A stretch of DNA of 64,000 nt, taken from NCBI RefSeq assembly GCF_008064665.1, contig NZ_VRZA01000007.1, positions 124,001 to 188,000 of the forward strand, in the 5' to 3' direction. The position numbers and the translations under genes are program-made. The number at the start of each line of letters is the position of its first letter. The stretch's first letter is position 1. Source of the DNA: Parahaliea maris (GTDB taxonomy: Bacteria; Pseudomonadota; Gammaproteobacteria; Pseudomonadales; Halieaceae). The notes beneath the pieces are model-generated. The model was not told the DNA's origin and did not search any database. It worked only from the letters and a program-made list of their open reading frames with translations. Shown here piece after piece: positions 44,621 to 53,002 of the stretch.

Positions 44621-45325
44621 TCAGCTATCGGGCATGGTATCTGAATCAGTGGAGAGGCTTGCCTGCATCCGCTGGGCACGAGATTGAATGAACTTAATGG
44701 TCGCGTCCTTTAACTTTAGATACTCTTCAGCATTCGCAGGTATGCCCTTACGAATGAAACCATCAAACGGTAGAAAAAAATCTACTTGGTTGTCAGCTGT
44801 TACAAGGTCTTGCAGTAAAAAGAAATTTACATACCCATCGAAATTAATAAACAACTCGAAGAACGCGTTGTAACGTTGAAGCACATCGGCTAGTGGTGAT
44901 TTTTCAAAAATATAATGCCTTCGAATGCATTCAAGTGTTAGGTCAAATCTGTCGGCTATTTTTGCATTTATACCCCGTGCCTGATTAATCGTGTTCTTTC
45001 TGTCAATCTGATATGAGGGGAATATGATATAAGCACCAATTGTTGACCCCGCCCGATAGAGCTCTTCAGCGTCGGCATTAACCTCGCCGATAATCGCAGC
45101 CATACGGGTATTTCCGCGATAACTATTGGTAATCGCGTCACTGCTCAGGGCTAACTCCCGCCATTGCAGATATTTTGTGTTAGTCATATCCAAGCTAAAA
45201 TACTTCCCATTGGGTAGAGTCTTAGACCAGAGCATTTGGTGGTACCGACGTAGAGTTGGGCTATGTGAGTCTGGATCTTTTCCGGCGGGGGTATCGGTAA
45301 AAAAATCAAATTTTGTGTCAATCAT
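44621..45325 (-). CDS. Protein of unknown function, DUF6994-like
   Basis: 234 residues, soluble. It opens IDTKFDFFTDTPAGKDPDSH, then SPTLRRYHQMLWSKTLPNGK, a pattern I associate with DUF6994 proteins. Other clear stretches are MAAIIGEVNADAEELYRAGS, DLTLECIRRHYIF and FLPFDGFIRKGIP, suggesting a globular alpha/beta protein. No catalytic motif is recognised. It is the last gene of a five-gene minus-strand cluster, 12 bases after the secreted repeat protein. Confidence 0.6.
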   Translation of the reverse strand: MIDTKFDFFTDTPAGKDPDSHSPTLRRYHQMLWSKTLPNGKYFSLDMTNTKYLQWRELALSSDAITNSYRGNTRMAAIIGEVNADAEELYRAGSTIGAYIIFPSYQIDRKNTINQARGINAKIADRFDLTLECIRRHYIFEKSPLADVLQRYNAFFELFINFDGYVNFFLLQDLVTADNQVDFFLPFDGFIRKGIPANAEEYLKLKDATIKFIQSRAQRMQASLSTDSDTMPDS

Positions 45326-45337
45326 TGGAAGCAGATA

Positions 45338-45706
45338 TCAGCGATCAATCTTTTTATAAGTATTACTTACGTCGACGCCAGTGGTCGAAAGTTTTCTGCC
45401 ATAAATATCAACAGGGTACAGCTTCCCGTCGACCACTTTGTGACACTTGTTGTAGTTAACATTCCCCCCAGATGATTGATCGCAGAAGGTACTTTCGTTC
45501 GTCCGGCGTTTTCCTTTTATTTTCGTCCTCCTGCCATAGATATCCACAGGAACGGCTTCATCTTCCGTGACCTTGATACAATCGTTGTAGTCGGTAAGCC
45601 CGCCCTTTGATCTTTTGCAGTATGTGTCAGCCTCAGCGTACAGGGAGGTCGGTGCCGAGACGACGATCAGAGTGAGTATAGAGAGCATTCTAGGTTGCTT
45701 ATTCAT
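45338..45706 (-). CDS. Small secreted protein with two Cys repeats
   Basis: 122 residues. The signal peptide (RMLSILTLIVVSAPTSLYA) is followed by two copies of a unit of about 40 residues: C-x9-YNDCIKV...AVPVDIYGRRT and C-x9-YNKCHKV...LYPVDIYGRKL. Each unit has two cysteines that could pair. ATG 45706 overlaps the end of the gene before it by 8 bases, so translation is probably coupled. I do not recognise the family; it is a likely periplasmic or secreted effector or structural protein. Confidence 0.7.
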   Translation of the reverse strand: MNKQPRMLSILTLIVVSAPTSLYAEADTYCKRSKGGLTDYNDCIKVTEDEAVPVDIYGRRTKIKGKRRTNESTFCDQSSGGNVNYNKCHKVVDGKLYPVDIYGRKLSTTGVDVSNTYKKIDR

Positions 45707-45905
45707 GGTTCCACCAAATACGCACCTTGGTGATGACATACCAAGTGAAGGCGGCCAAGAAGAGATAGACGGTCCAATCAGCAATAGAGCCGTCACGATC
45801 TTGAAAAGTGAATACTCCCAGACCTGCAAAGCAGGCCAGGAAGATAGAAAGCGCGAGATGAAGTTTTAATGGTTTGCTTGTTCTCTCAGTAGTAATTGTT
45901 CCCAT
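45699..45905 (-). CDS. Small two-helix membrane protein
   Basis: 68 residues: a polar N-terminus (GTITTERTSKPLKLH), two membrane helices (LALSIFLACFAGLGVFTF and WTVYLFLAAFTWYVITKV), and a short basic end. It overlaps the secreted repeat protein gene by 8 bases and follows the lipoprotein gene by 24 bases. GGAGGGAA precedes the ATG. Small two-helix proteins can be holins, toxins or complex subunits; nothing decides here. Confidence 0.6.
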   Translation of the reverse strand: MGTITTERTSKPLKLHLALSIFLACFAGLGVFTFQDRDGSIADWTVYLFLAAFTWYVITKVRIWWNHE

Positions 45906-45929
45906 CGAAGATTCCCTCCTGGGTATCAA

Positions 45930-46295
45930 TCATTCCTCTTTGTCTTCTAGTCGTTTCTGTAGGTGTAGTATGTAGCCAACGAGAACGATAATTATGATCA
46001 GTGAAAGCCAAATACCGCGTTCCATCCAGGAGACGTTAGATTGCTCGGTTTGAGTTGCTTCAATAGGGTGCTGTTGAGTCACGGTTTTGTCGGGGGTACC
46101 ACTACCATAGCTTTCGGCACTGTCGAGCATATCTCCGGCCGTGTCCATTGCCTGAGACGTTTTTTCCCGCATTGTCTCAGCTGCTTCAGACATCGAACTC
46201 TGAATCCGTTCGTCATTCTCCTTGCTACATCCGTGAAGAATGATTAGTGCAGGGACAATAAACAGACTTGCCCATCTAGCCAGGTGATTTTTCAA
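45930..46295 (-). CDS. Lipoprotein with C-terminal membrane helix
   Basis: 121 residues starting at a TTG (46295) with a perfect GGAGG seven bases upstream, which decides the start. The lipobox is IILHGC. A helical acidic part (MSEAAETMREKTSQAMDTAG) is followed by a membrane helix (GIWLSLIIIIVLVGYILHL) and a charged coil. It is tethered at both ends, so it may span the periplasm. It overlaps the preceding gene by 20 bases. The family is unknown. Confidence 0.65.
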   Translation of the reverse strand: MKNHLARWASLFIVPALIILHGCSKENDERIQSSMSEAAETMREKTSQAMDTAGDMLDSAESYGSGTPDKTVTQQHPIEATQTEQSNVSWMERGIWLSLIIIIVLVGYILHLQKRLEDKEE

Positions 46296-47445
46296 AGTCA
46301 GACCTCCATATAAGTCCAGTGCATTTGAGAAGGGCATAGAAGAAAAGCAGCGGGATTGCCACTGATTTCAACAGCACGGAAGTGAGTAAGAGCCAGGCAT
46401 TCTTGGTGAAGTCATCAAGCTTGTTATCGAGGCCTTCAAGTTTGTTCTGAATCGAAGAAGTACTGGGCGGTTTTGGAATATGGTCCAAAAATGAACAGGC
46501 TTTACCCTGAGACCGCTTGTTTATGCAGATCAGTTTGTCGCGCTGTTGTTTGAGCGCATCTTCAAATTCGTCTATCACTTCTTCGATATTCGTCTTTTCT
46601 TTTGCGTGCAGCCTTTGATTTTGGAATAGAGATTTGGTGGTGCCAGAGCAACTTGGTGATAACACGGGGGTTTTGGGGGTCTTGGCTGAGAGACGGCACG
46701 CTATGTCCTCTTTACCTAGTTGCTGTTCGAGATTTGATCTAGCAACGCCCAACTCTTTTACTTTGACTCTGTGATTTTCTTTACTGGCCTCGATTGATAG
46801 CTTCAAATTCTCGATATTCTTTTGAGCGCTTTCCCGGGCTTTCGAGTAGTCAGCCCCCTGGGTAGCCAAAGCCTTGACGCTTCTAAGATCACCCTCGAAG
46901 ACCTGCATGGCACTGTGGTGTTTTTCCTCGGCTGATTGGAGAAATACTGAATCTACCCAGGTATTTGCTATGACAACGATGCCAAGCGCAAAACGAACGA
47001 AAACAGCGACAAGAAAAATTTTAACGAGGGGAGTGAGTGCGCGTGAATTTTGGGAGATTAGGCCTAGTCCGGTTAGGACTGCTATTCCGGTAAAGATATA
47101 GTTGAAGATTTCGCTGGATACCAACAGCAGAAGTACCTTCTGGGCGGCAACAGCACCTAGTGCAAATAGGACTACGGTAGAGAAGCGCTCGATCAAGTCA
47201 TTGACCGGGTCGAGAACCTCACCGATGGTTAGGGTGACGAAAGGTAAATCAAGTTCTGTGCCCTGGAGTACGGAGACCAGAGCGTTGATGCCCCTTGCTG
47301 TTGCGTAGATCGCTCCTGTCGCAGCAAGCGCCCCATCAAGATTCTCGTCAGCCACTTTGTCGAAGCTGCCGGAAAGGCTTAGCGTGCAGAGGGCAATCAG
47401 AAATAGGATACAAACTGCTTTAACAGGTGTACTGGACAGCTTCAT
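46276..47445 (-). CDS. Multi-pass membrane protein with periplasmic coiled coil
   Basis: 389 residues. A signal-like first helix, three further membrane helices (about residues 85-165), a long polar region with heptad-like repeats and two Cys pairs (DIACRLSAKTP, LICINKRSQGKACSF), then a last membrane helix (LLLTSVLLKSVAIPLLFFYA). It is the first gene of the cluster running to 44621. I do not recognise the family. The architecture suggests a membrane sensor or scaffold for the other four proteins. Confidence 0.65.
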   Translation of the reverse strand: MKLSSTPVKAVCILFLIALCTLSLSGSFDKVADENLDGALAATGAIYATARGINALVSVLQGTELDLPFVTLTIGEVLDPVNDLIERFSTVVLFALGAVAAQKVLLLLVSSEIFNYIFTGIAVLTGLGLISQNSRALTPLVKIFLVAVFVRFALGIVVIANTWVDSVFLQSAEEKHHSAMQVFEGDLRSVKALATQGADYSKARESAQKNIENLKLSIEASKENHRVKVKELGVARSNLEQQLGKEDIACRLSAKTPKTPVLSPSCSGTTKSLFQNQRLHAKEKTNIEEVIDEFEDALKQQRDKLICINKRSQGKACSFLDHIPKPPSTSSIQNKLEGLDNKLDDFTKNAWLLLTSVLLKSVAIPLLFFYALLKCTGLIWRSDFEKSPG

Positions 47446-47789
47446 TCAACCCCTTCCCTGGATGCTGTGTTTTCATGTGATGCTGCATTTGTCAACATAC
47501 CTTATCTAGAAGAAAAAAAAAAATAGGTTTATGGAGTGAAATCCCGGGCCAAGCCGGGAATGTGACTGAAATATGTACAGATAGCGTGGCCCAGAGCGGG
47601 CCGGGGATGTGCCCCCGGGGGCGAGCCAGGGGGAGGGTGAGATTGCCCGCGAGCGGGGCAAAGTGGGGCCACAAGAGTGGCCGTACTGCAGGAGCCGGTG
47701 CGGCAGACAGTGCGTGGTGTATGTGGTGCTACAGGAATTCAGAAATCCAGATCCCCGGGGTCCGGCCAGGTGGTCAGCTGGGATGCTGG
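47446..47789. other. GC-rich stretch with no gene seen
   Basis: 344 bases between the membrane-protein operon and the integrase relic. An A-run lies at about 47513-47523, then G/C-rich low-complexity sequence. It should hold the promoter of the operon to its left. No reading frame here looks real. Confidence 0.5.
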
Positions 47790-47806
47790 CTAACTGGGAT
47801 TCTGGG
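47788..47806 (+). repeat. AACTGGNATTCTGG island repeat, copy 2
   Basis: GCTAACTGGGATTCTGGGT, at the 3' end of the integrase relic. Confidence 0.45.
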
Positions 47807-48095
47807 TCACCCGATCCACATAGTCGCCGACGCTCTTGGTGGCCTGCCGAAGAGCCTCAGAGGTGAGGTGGCTATAACGTTGCGTTACAGAAGAGTCACT
47901 ATGGCCCAGCACCTTCTGGACAACGTCCAGGCTGTGCCCGCTAAAGACCAGCATACTGGCATTCATGTGGCTTAGCTCGTGCAAACAGATATGCTCCAGG
48001 CCAGCAGATTTCCTCAGGGTCTGCCAGACCTTATTGATGGAGGTTACACGCTGATCGCCTCTACGGCTACTCACGAAAAGCCTTCTGATCGATTG
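47790..48095 (-). pseudogene. Integrase C-terminal fragment
   Basis: About 94 readable residues, collinear with the last quarter of the integrase at 48484 (TSINKVWQTLRKSA, SGHSLDVVQKVLGHSD, QRYSHLTSEALRQ). The catalytic HxxR box is LHELSH here against LHDLRH in the intact protein, so the Arg is lost; the Tyr is kept. Similarity stops near 48095 and no N-terminal part exists. It is a diverged duplicate or the rest of an earlier integrase, not a recent copy. Confidence 0.85.
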
Positions 48096-48483
48096 TCGTG
48101 CCTGGTCTGCTTGGTGAATAGCGTGTTGCTTGTTAGTAAATCTATGTTCATAAAAATAGTGCTTTCGTAGGATCGAAAAAATACATAAGGTTTAAGTCAC
48201 ATAAACATTGACGAACTACGCGTCCGAAAGGTAGACACATTAGCGAGGCCGCAGGCGGGCCGGCGAGGTGACCCATGGGGCGAGCCAGGGGCCGGGGGGG
48301 AATGGCCCACAGCGGGCCGGAGAGGCGGCCTCAGGGGCGGTGTGGTCGGACGGCGCGGTCAGTGAATGACGCCGTCAGAGTTCCAGGCTCCCACAGCCCC
48401 GGAGCCCGGTCGCGGCGGCGCACCATGACCGGGAAACTGGAATTGTAGAATCCTGGAATGCAACCGAATCTGTCCTCTGACCG
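48096..48483. other. GC-rich spacer next to the integrase
   Basis: 388 bases with no gene seen. It contains a variant copy of the AACTGG repeat at its right end; it may hold the recombination arm sites, but none could be proven. Confidence 0.4.
48429..48456 (+). repeat. AACTGG island repeat, variant copy 3
   Basis: GGGAAACTGGAATTGTAGAA followed by TCCTGG, directly downstream of the integrase stop. Confidence 0.4.
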
Positions 48484-49674
48484 CTAGCCGGCCTCCTTGG
48501 TCACGCGGTCCACATAGTCGCCGACGCTGTTAGTGGCTTCCCGTAAAGCCTCGGAAGTGAGATGGCTGTAACGTTGCGTTACTGACGGATCGCTGTGCCC
48601 CAACACCTTCTGCACGACGTACAGGCTGTGCCCGCTGGAGACCAGCATACTAGCGTGCATGTGGCGAAGGTCGTGCAAGCGGATATGCTCCAAGTCAGCA
48701 GATTTCCTCAGGGTCTGCCAGACCTTGTTGATGGACGTCATCCGCTTGTCCCCCTTGCGGCTACTCACGAACAGCCATTCTGATCGACCTTTGGTGCGGA
48801 GCTGATCGAGGATATCGAGAGCCCTGTCATTGAGTGGAACTGACCTTCTGCGCTTGCTCTTCGAGGTCCTGGCCTGGATAGTCCATGTGCGGTTCTTCCG
48901 GTCTATTTCAGACCACCGAGCGTTCAAGGCTTCATTGACTCTGGCCCCGGTGAAGAGCAGGAACTTGACGATCAGAGCTACCGTGCGTTGCCGGTGTGTA
49001 GCCTTGTCCAGTGTAGTGAGAAGCCGCTGCAGTTCCTCGTCAGACATCAAGCGCTCCTCTCTGTTGTCGGCATTGAACTGCTTTACGCCAATAGCAGGAT
49101 TCTTCTCTATCAGGTCCCATTCCACCGCGAGATTAAGCATCCTCCTTATCAGTTTCAGATGGTGGTCGGCGGTGGCAGGGGAGAGCTCGGACTGACCGAG
49201 TTCATTGTGAAACTGCTGGATATCAGCCCTCCGGAGTTGGTTAAGTTTGATGTGCCCGAAACGAGGCTTGATGCGTAGGTCATACATTTTTTTATCATAC
49301 GGCCATGAGCGCTTGTTGACTTTGGCGTGAGGTAGGTATGTGTCCTCAAAGTAGGCCGCGAGAGTCGGGACCTGCTTCTTGGCCTTTACATCAGCAGCGG
49401 GGTCTTCTCCCAGATGGGTCTTTGCCTTGAGTTCTTTTACCTTGGCTTTCGCGTCTTTGATCGACACGTCTGTTGAGCGGCCTACTTTAACTCGAGCCGT
49501 CTTGCCATTGGCGTCTTTATAACGATACCAATAGGTGCCAACCCCTGGTGTTACCGCGCTTACCTCAATATAAAGTCCTGTTCTGTTGATGTCCGTGTAT
49601 TCGATGCGCTGTCTGCCTGGAGGGCAGATCAGGCCGTTTTCGATGAAATTGTCGTCGAGAACCTTTGCTGGCAT
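48484..49674 (-). CDS. Tyrosine-type site-specific integrase
   Basis: 396 residues. N-terminal arm-binding domain (GLYIEVSAVTPGVGTYWYRY, KVGRSTDVSIKDAKAKVKEL), a core-binding SAM-like domain, then the catalytic domain with GARVNEAL (Arg), HDLRH (HxxR), GHSDPSV and the nucleophile Tyr in QRYSHL. All catalytic residues are present, so it should be active. It inserts and excises the island; the att fragments suggest a CAT-anticodon tRNA as the target, though an integrase usually sits closer to its att site. It overlaps by one base the small gene upstream. Confidence 0.93.
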   Translation of the reverse strand: MPAKVLDDNFIENGLICPPGRQRIEYTDINRTGLYIEVSAVTPGVGTYWYRYKDANGKTARVKVGRSTDVSIKDAKAKVKELKAKTHLGEDPAADVKAKKQVPTLAAYFEDTYLPHAKVNKRSWPYDKKMYDLRIKPRFGHIKLNQLRRADIQQFHNELGQSELSPATADHHLKLIRRMLNLAVEWDLIEKNPAIGVKQFNADNREERLMSDEELQRLLTTLDKATHRQRTVALIVKFLLFTGARVNEALNARWSEIDRKNRTWTIQARTSKSKRRRSVPLNDRALDILDQLRTKGRSEWLFVSSRKGDKRMTSINKVWQTLRKSADLEHIRLHDLRHMHASMLVSSGHSLYVVQKVLGHSDPSVTQRYSHLTSEALREATNSVGDYVDRVTKEAG

Positions 49675-49997
49675 TAGAGCCCTCCATTGTATGTTTGGAT
49701 ACCGATGTATGTGTAGTATCGGGAAGTGCCAGGGCTGTCGCTAAGAGGCACAGCTCTAAAGGACACCAGTTGTCTCTGGACCATCCAAGCGAACATGCGC
49801 CCGGCACGGTGGTGTACACCTCGCTCTGTACCATCCCAGAGGAACGTACCCGTGAGCATATCCCCGAGGCAGTACCAATGGTCGTGTACTAGGTAAGGGG
49901 ACACTGCATCCATAGCTCTGCGTAACTGTCTATAGAACACCTTGGGGTTTTCAGCGGGTTTGGGTCGGTGCCTCGGCGCTTCTGATATCTCGTTCAT
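49674..49997 (-). CDS. Small island protein of unknown function
   Basis: 107 residues, soluble, with PKVFYRQLRRAMDAVSPYLV, then HDHWYCLGDMLTGTFLWDGT, suggesting a small winged fold. It is positioned between helicase and integrase and overlaps both (4 bases with the helicase as ATGA, 1 with the integrase), so all are translated together. Such a position is typical of an excisionase or replication accessory gene in satellites, but there is no recognisable HTH. Confidence 0.6.
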   Translation of the reverse strand: MNEISEAPRHRPKPAENPKVFYRQLRRAMDAVSPYLVHDHWYCLGDMLTGTFLWDGTERGVHHRAGRMFAWMVQRQLVSFRAVPLSDSPGTSRYYTYIGIQTYNGGL

Positions 49998-51181
49998 GAC
50001 GCACCTCCTGGTGTCGTGTTGTTAAGGCGGTATCGGTGTACGCCGCGTTCACCGCGATCAAAGGTCCATAAGTGCTTGCTTGGGTCCGTTCCGCAATAAC
50101 GCTCTATAAGTTGTGCCGCCGCGTTCCTGGAAATTCCTCCACTTTCTTGTAGAGTAGCTATAAGCTCCTTTTTCGATGAGCCCCCTGAGCCAATTGCGGC
50201 TTTGACGATAGTGATGGCTTCGGAGTCGCTGTCGAGTTGGTTTAGTGTCGCTGCGCGATTCGCCTCTTCAGCAGGTATGCGAGTGAAGGAGTCCAATAGG
50301 TCCCGGTAATTGCGTATCTGGTCTGGGGCTGAGTAGCTGAAATGAACTTCGCGAGCGACGGAGCCACGTGATTTGATGTTTTCGAAAGCGATTACGCGCT
50401 TTCCAGTGCTGGCGCCATCATCGATAACCTCAATCACATAGGCACAGTCGAAGTCGTCCACAAGATCACTGGTGCCTGCATATATAGACTTGCCGTTGTC
50501 GCCTTTCCTTTTATTGACATGAGCAAGAGCGATTACAGTGCCCCCAACGGATACGAATCGGCGCATCAGTCTAGTGAACTCAGAAGCCACTCGTTTGCTC
50601 ATCAGGTCGGTAAAGCGTTTGGCAGTATCCAGTACCAAGATCGCTCCCAAGGCACAGCCATCCGCTATCATCTGTTCGATTAGCCCAAGAAGATCTTCGG
50701 CGCGGAATTCGTTATAGCCGTCGCCAATCATGTGAAAGCCGTATTCCTCGGCGATTTTTACTTTCTCAAGCAGGCCAGATAGGTTGTCGTCGGCATTAAC
50801 GTAGTAAATCTGTGCTGGATTAATGAAACCGGCAGTGATTGACTCCGCTAAGAGGCCTTGACTGGAGAGTGTTTTACCTGAGTTGGGAGAGGCATAAATA
50901 ATGGTCGATTGACCTACAAGGGCGATCTGGTCGAATACATACGTCTCTTCTTGACAGCGTTTTTCGAGCTCAGCACTTGATCCGGTTAGAGAATACTTTT
51001 CGAGCAGGCATCTGTTTTGAGGTGGTGGCGCTGGTATCTCTGGTTGGCGATCGGGATACACGATTTCGGTGTGTGTTTTCTCGAATGCATCTAGTTTTTC
51101 GTTGATTAGCTGCTGCGGGTCCTTGCCTGTGTTTTTTACCATCCAGTGCAGTGTAGCAATGGTTTGTCGTCCATCTTTCAT
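49994..51181 (-). CDS. RepA-like/DnaB-like AAA ATPase (replicative helicase)
   Basis: 395 residues. Walker A ASPNSGKT, Walker B AILVLDTAKRF, and a sensor stretch GGTVIALAHVNKRKGD; these identify a RecA-fold hexameric helicase of the RepA type used by plasmids and phage satellites. A C-terminal winged-helix part (SSKKELIATLQESGGISRNA) follows. ATG 51181 forms an ATGA overlap with the upstream stop; ATG 51199 is the alternative. It works with the split primase upstream to replicate the excised island. Confidence 0.82.
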   Translation of the reverse strand: MKDGRQTIATLHWMVKNTGKDPQQLINEKLDAFEKTHTEIVYPDRQPEIPAPPPQNRCLLEKYSLTGSSAELEKRCQEETYVFDQIALVGQSTIIYASPNSGKTLSSQGLLAESITAGFINPAQIYYVNADDNLSGLLEKVKIAEEYGFHMIGDGYNEFRAEDLLGLIEQMIADGCALGAILVLDTAKRFTDLMSKRVASEFTRLMRRFVSVGGTVIALAHVNKRKGDNGKSIYAGTSDLVDDFDCAYVIEVIDDGASTGKRVIAFENIKSRGSVAREVHFSYSAPDQIRNYRDLLDSFTRIPAEEANRAATLNQLDSDSEAITIVKAAIGSGGSSKKELIATLQESGGISRNAAAQLIERYCGTDPSKHLWTFDRGERGVHRYRLNNTTPGGAS

Positions 51182-51561
51182 GGCTTGAACGACCCCCATT
51201 TAGCACGCATCTGCGATATGCCGGGGTATTTAGAGCCCCTACTGCTCCACTGGTCCCATATAGCGAAACCCTCACAACTATTGCCTGTCTCGAAACTCAG
51301 GATCATGCCGACGCTAACCCAGTCGCCGTAGGAGATATCAGGGCTGAGTGCGTTGACCAATACCTCTAGCTCATCCAATTTTCTTTGTGTGAGCGGGGTA
51401 GGAGGAATAACTGCTTTCGGTGGCGGTCGAAGACTGGCGACGTGCGAGGGAGGTGGCTTTCCGTTGTTACGGAATACTGCGCACAGAGACAACGGAGGGG
51501 CGACGGGTAAATCGCGTATATGAGAAATGCTGCATCTTTCAATCTGCTTTTCATCACTCAT
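51178..51561 (-). CDS. PriCT-2 primase C-terminal domain protein
   Basis: 127 residues. A proline-rich N-terminal part is followed by a PriCT-2 domain (VNALSPDISYGDWVSVGMIL, then WDQWSSRGSKYPG). This domain normally sits between the primase and helicase parts of one large protein. Here it is a separate gene, with 4-base overlaps to both neighbours (ATGA). Confidence 0.78.
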   Translation of the reverse strand: MSDEKQIERCSISHIRDLPVAPPLSLCAVFRNNGKPPPSHVASLRPPPKAVIPPTPLTQRKLDELEVLVNALSPDISYGDWVSVGMILSFETGNSCEGFAIWDQWSSRGSKYPGISQMRAKWGSFKP

Positions 51562-52019
51562 GGCAGCACCACCATTGAGCGCCTGGCTTTTATGTCAATG
51601 CCCTGGGGGAGCTTGGTACAGTCAATAGACTGGGTCCGTACCGGAGTCCCGGGTTCTAACCGGAAATAGTGATGCTCACCTCTTCTGGTTTTTACGACCA
51701 GGCCAGGCTCTAAATCGAAGGATTCTTCGATCTGGTATAGAGCAGCAAGAGCTTCGGGTGAGTCAGCATCTAGAACAACCAGGTCTTCCGGAACGATAAA
51801 GCCGATCCAATGCGAGGGGTATCTTGACCAGTAGTCCCTGATAGCTGCTTCGCAGAGGTGAGATAGCCAAGGGTCCCATTTACGGGTGGTCTTTTTTGAG
51901 TTGGGATAAAGGGGTATGACGAGAAAGCCGGCAAGGAAGTAGATTAACGCCTTTTCGAGTTGATTCTTTGCCGCTTCAATCTTATCGCTTAATAAATAGG
52001 ATTCTGATTCGGGGTCCAA
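51558..52019 (-). CDS. Prim-Pol-type primase domain protein
   Basis: 153 residues. It matches the N-terminal bifunctional primase-polymerase domain: FLVIPLYPNSKKTTRKWDPW, GFIVPEDLVVLDADSPEALA (the acidic metal site DAD), and TRRGEHHYFRL, with GIDIKARRSMVVLP at the end. It makes primers for replication of the element. It is the first gene of a five-gene overlapping minus-strand operon ending in the integrase. Confidence 0.8.
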   Translation of the reverse strand: MDPESESYLLSDKIEAAKNQLEKALIYFLAGFLVIPLYPNSKKTTRKWDPWLSHLCEAAIRDYWSRYPSHWIGFIVPEDLVVLDADSPEALAALYQIEESFDLEPGLVVKTRRGEHHYFRLEPGTPVRTQSIDCTKLPQGIDIKARRSMVVLP

Positions 52020-52502
52020 TTAAAGGCCTCCTTCAACATAGTGTTTGATTACTGTGCTGGAAGAGACTTAGGCGCAATACGGCTAGCTGGGACGAGTGCA
52101 AAAACTCGATCCTGCTAACGTCGCACGGGTCGCTTGAAAGGAATCAGTGTATTAGCAATAGGAAGTAGTCGGCTGCAGAATCAGTATGCTTCAGCTCAAG
52201 TAGTGACTTCGCCGGAGGTTCACTACCCGCCACACGCGTATAGCAATGTGGATATATCACAACAAAAAGCTTGTCGTACGATGGCTGCCAGAAGCCTCCA
52301 CCAGACTTACACGGTAGCGGATGCAGCCCTTCTAGATCAAGAATGTATGACGTGAAAAATTTAGATTTTGGGTGCCTACACGAAATGGTCAGGGCTGGCA
52401 CCGGGCCAGAACCCCAGACACCCAGTTTCCCAGCGAATCCGGTTCGGTACTTGGCTCCTCCCCGGCAGCCTGGAAAACTGGAATTCTGGCAAACTGCCGC
52501 CC
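52020..52502. other. Intergenic region upstream of the primase operon
   Basis: 483 bases with no convincing gene. It should contain the promoter of the replication operon and possibly the element's origin, but no iterons or clear repeats are visible apart from a copy of the island repeat at 52469. Confidence 0.45.
52469..52490 (+). repeat. AACTGGNATTCTGG island repeat, copy 4
   Basis: CCTGGAAAACTGGAATTCTG, just beyond the stop of the ArdB gene. Confidence 0.45.
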
Positions 52503-52934
52503 TCAGTCGGTGGCACCGAGGATCGCCGCGGCCTCCGGGTGCTCGTAGACATAATCTCGGAGCCAGTAGTAGTTCTCTGCGCAGAGCTTACCGAAGACCA
52601 CGTTCTTGGCATAGGACAGCCGGGAGAAGGCGTACAGGCAGACTGTGATTCCCAGGGCATCTGCTGAAAGCTCTCCCGACCAGTAGTTCTCGCAAGACAG
52701 CTGAAACCGACGGTCATCATCCGGGGCGGTATAGAAGCCACCATTCGAGAGTTGGTACATCAGCCAGTAGCCTCCATGGTACTGACCATTGGTGAGTTTC
52801 TCGGCCGTGCTATAAATTGTCGGTTCAATCAGCAGAGGGTATGTGGCACCAAAGTGGTTGCCAATGAAATCAAGACGCTGCTCTTCAAGGATCAGGGTAG
52901 CGGTGACGGTGGTGTTGCTTTCGTTGCCACTCAT
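52503..52934 (-). CDS. ardB: ArdB/KlcA-family antirestriction protein
   Basis: 143 residues. The family pattern is clear: EEQRLDFIGNHFG, then GGYWLMYQLSNGGFYTAP, GELSADALGITVCLYAFSRL, and the end EHPEAAAILGATD. ArdB/KlcA blocks type I restriction enzymes without mimicking DNA. ATG 52934 follows GGAG by about 8 bases. On this island it sits about 2 kb from a type I restriction operon. It could protect the element on entry into new hosts. Confidence 0.92.
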   Translation of the reverse strand: MSGNESNTTVTATLILEEQRLDFIGNHFGATYPLLIEPTIYSTAEKLTNGQYHGGYWLMYQLSNGGFYTAPDDDRRFQLSCENYWSGELSADALGITVCLYAFSRLSYAKNVVFGKLCAENYYWLRDYVYEHPEAAAILGATD

Positions 52935-53002
52935 ACAGGTACTCCACAAAAAATAATCAGGGGGACAAAGAAGGGCAGCACCCGAAGGTGCCGCCACTGG
53001 GG

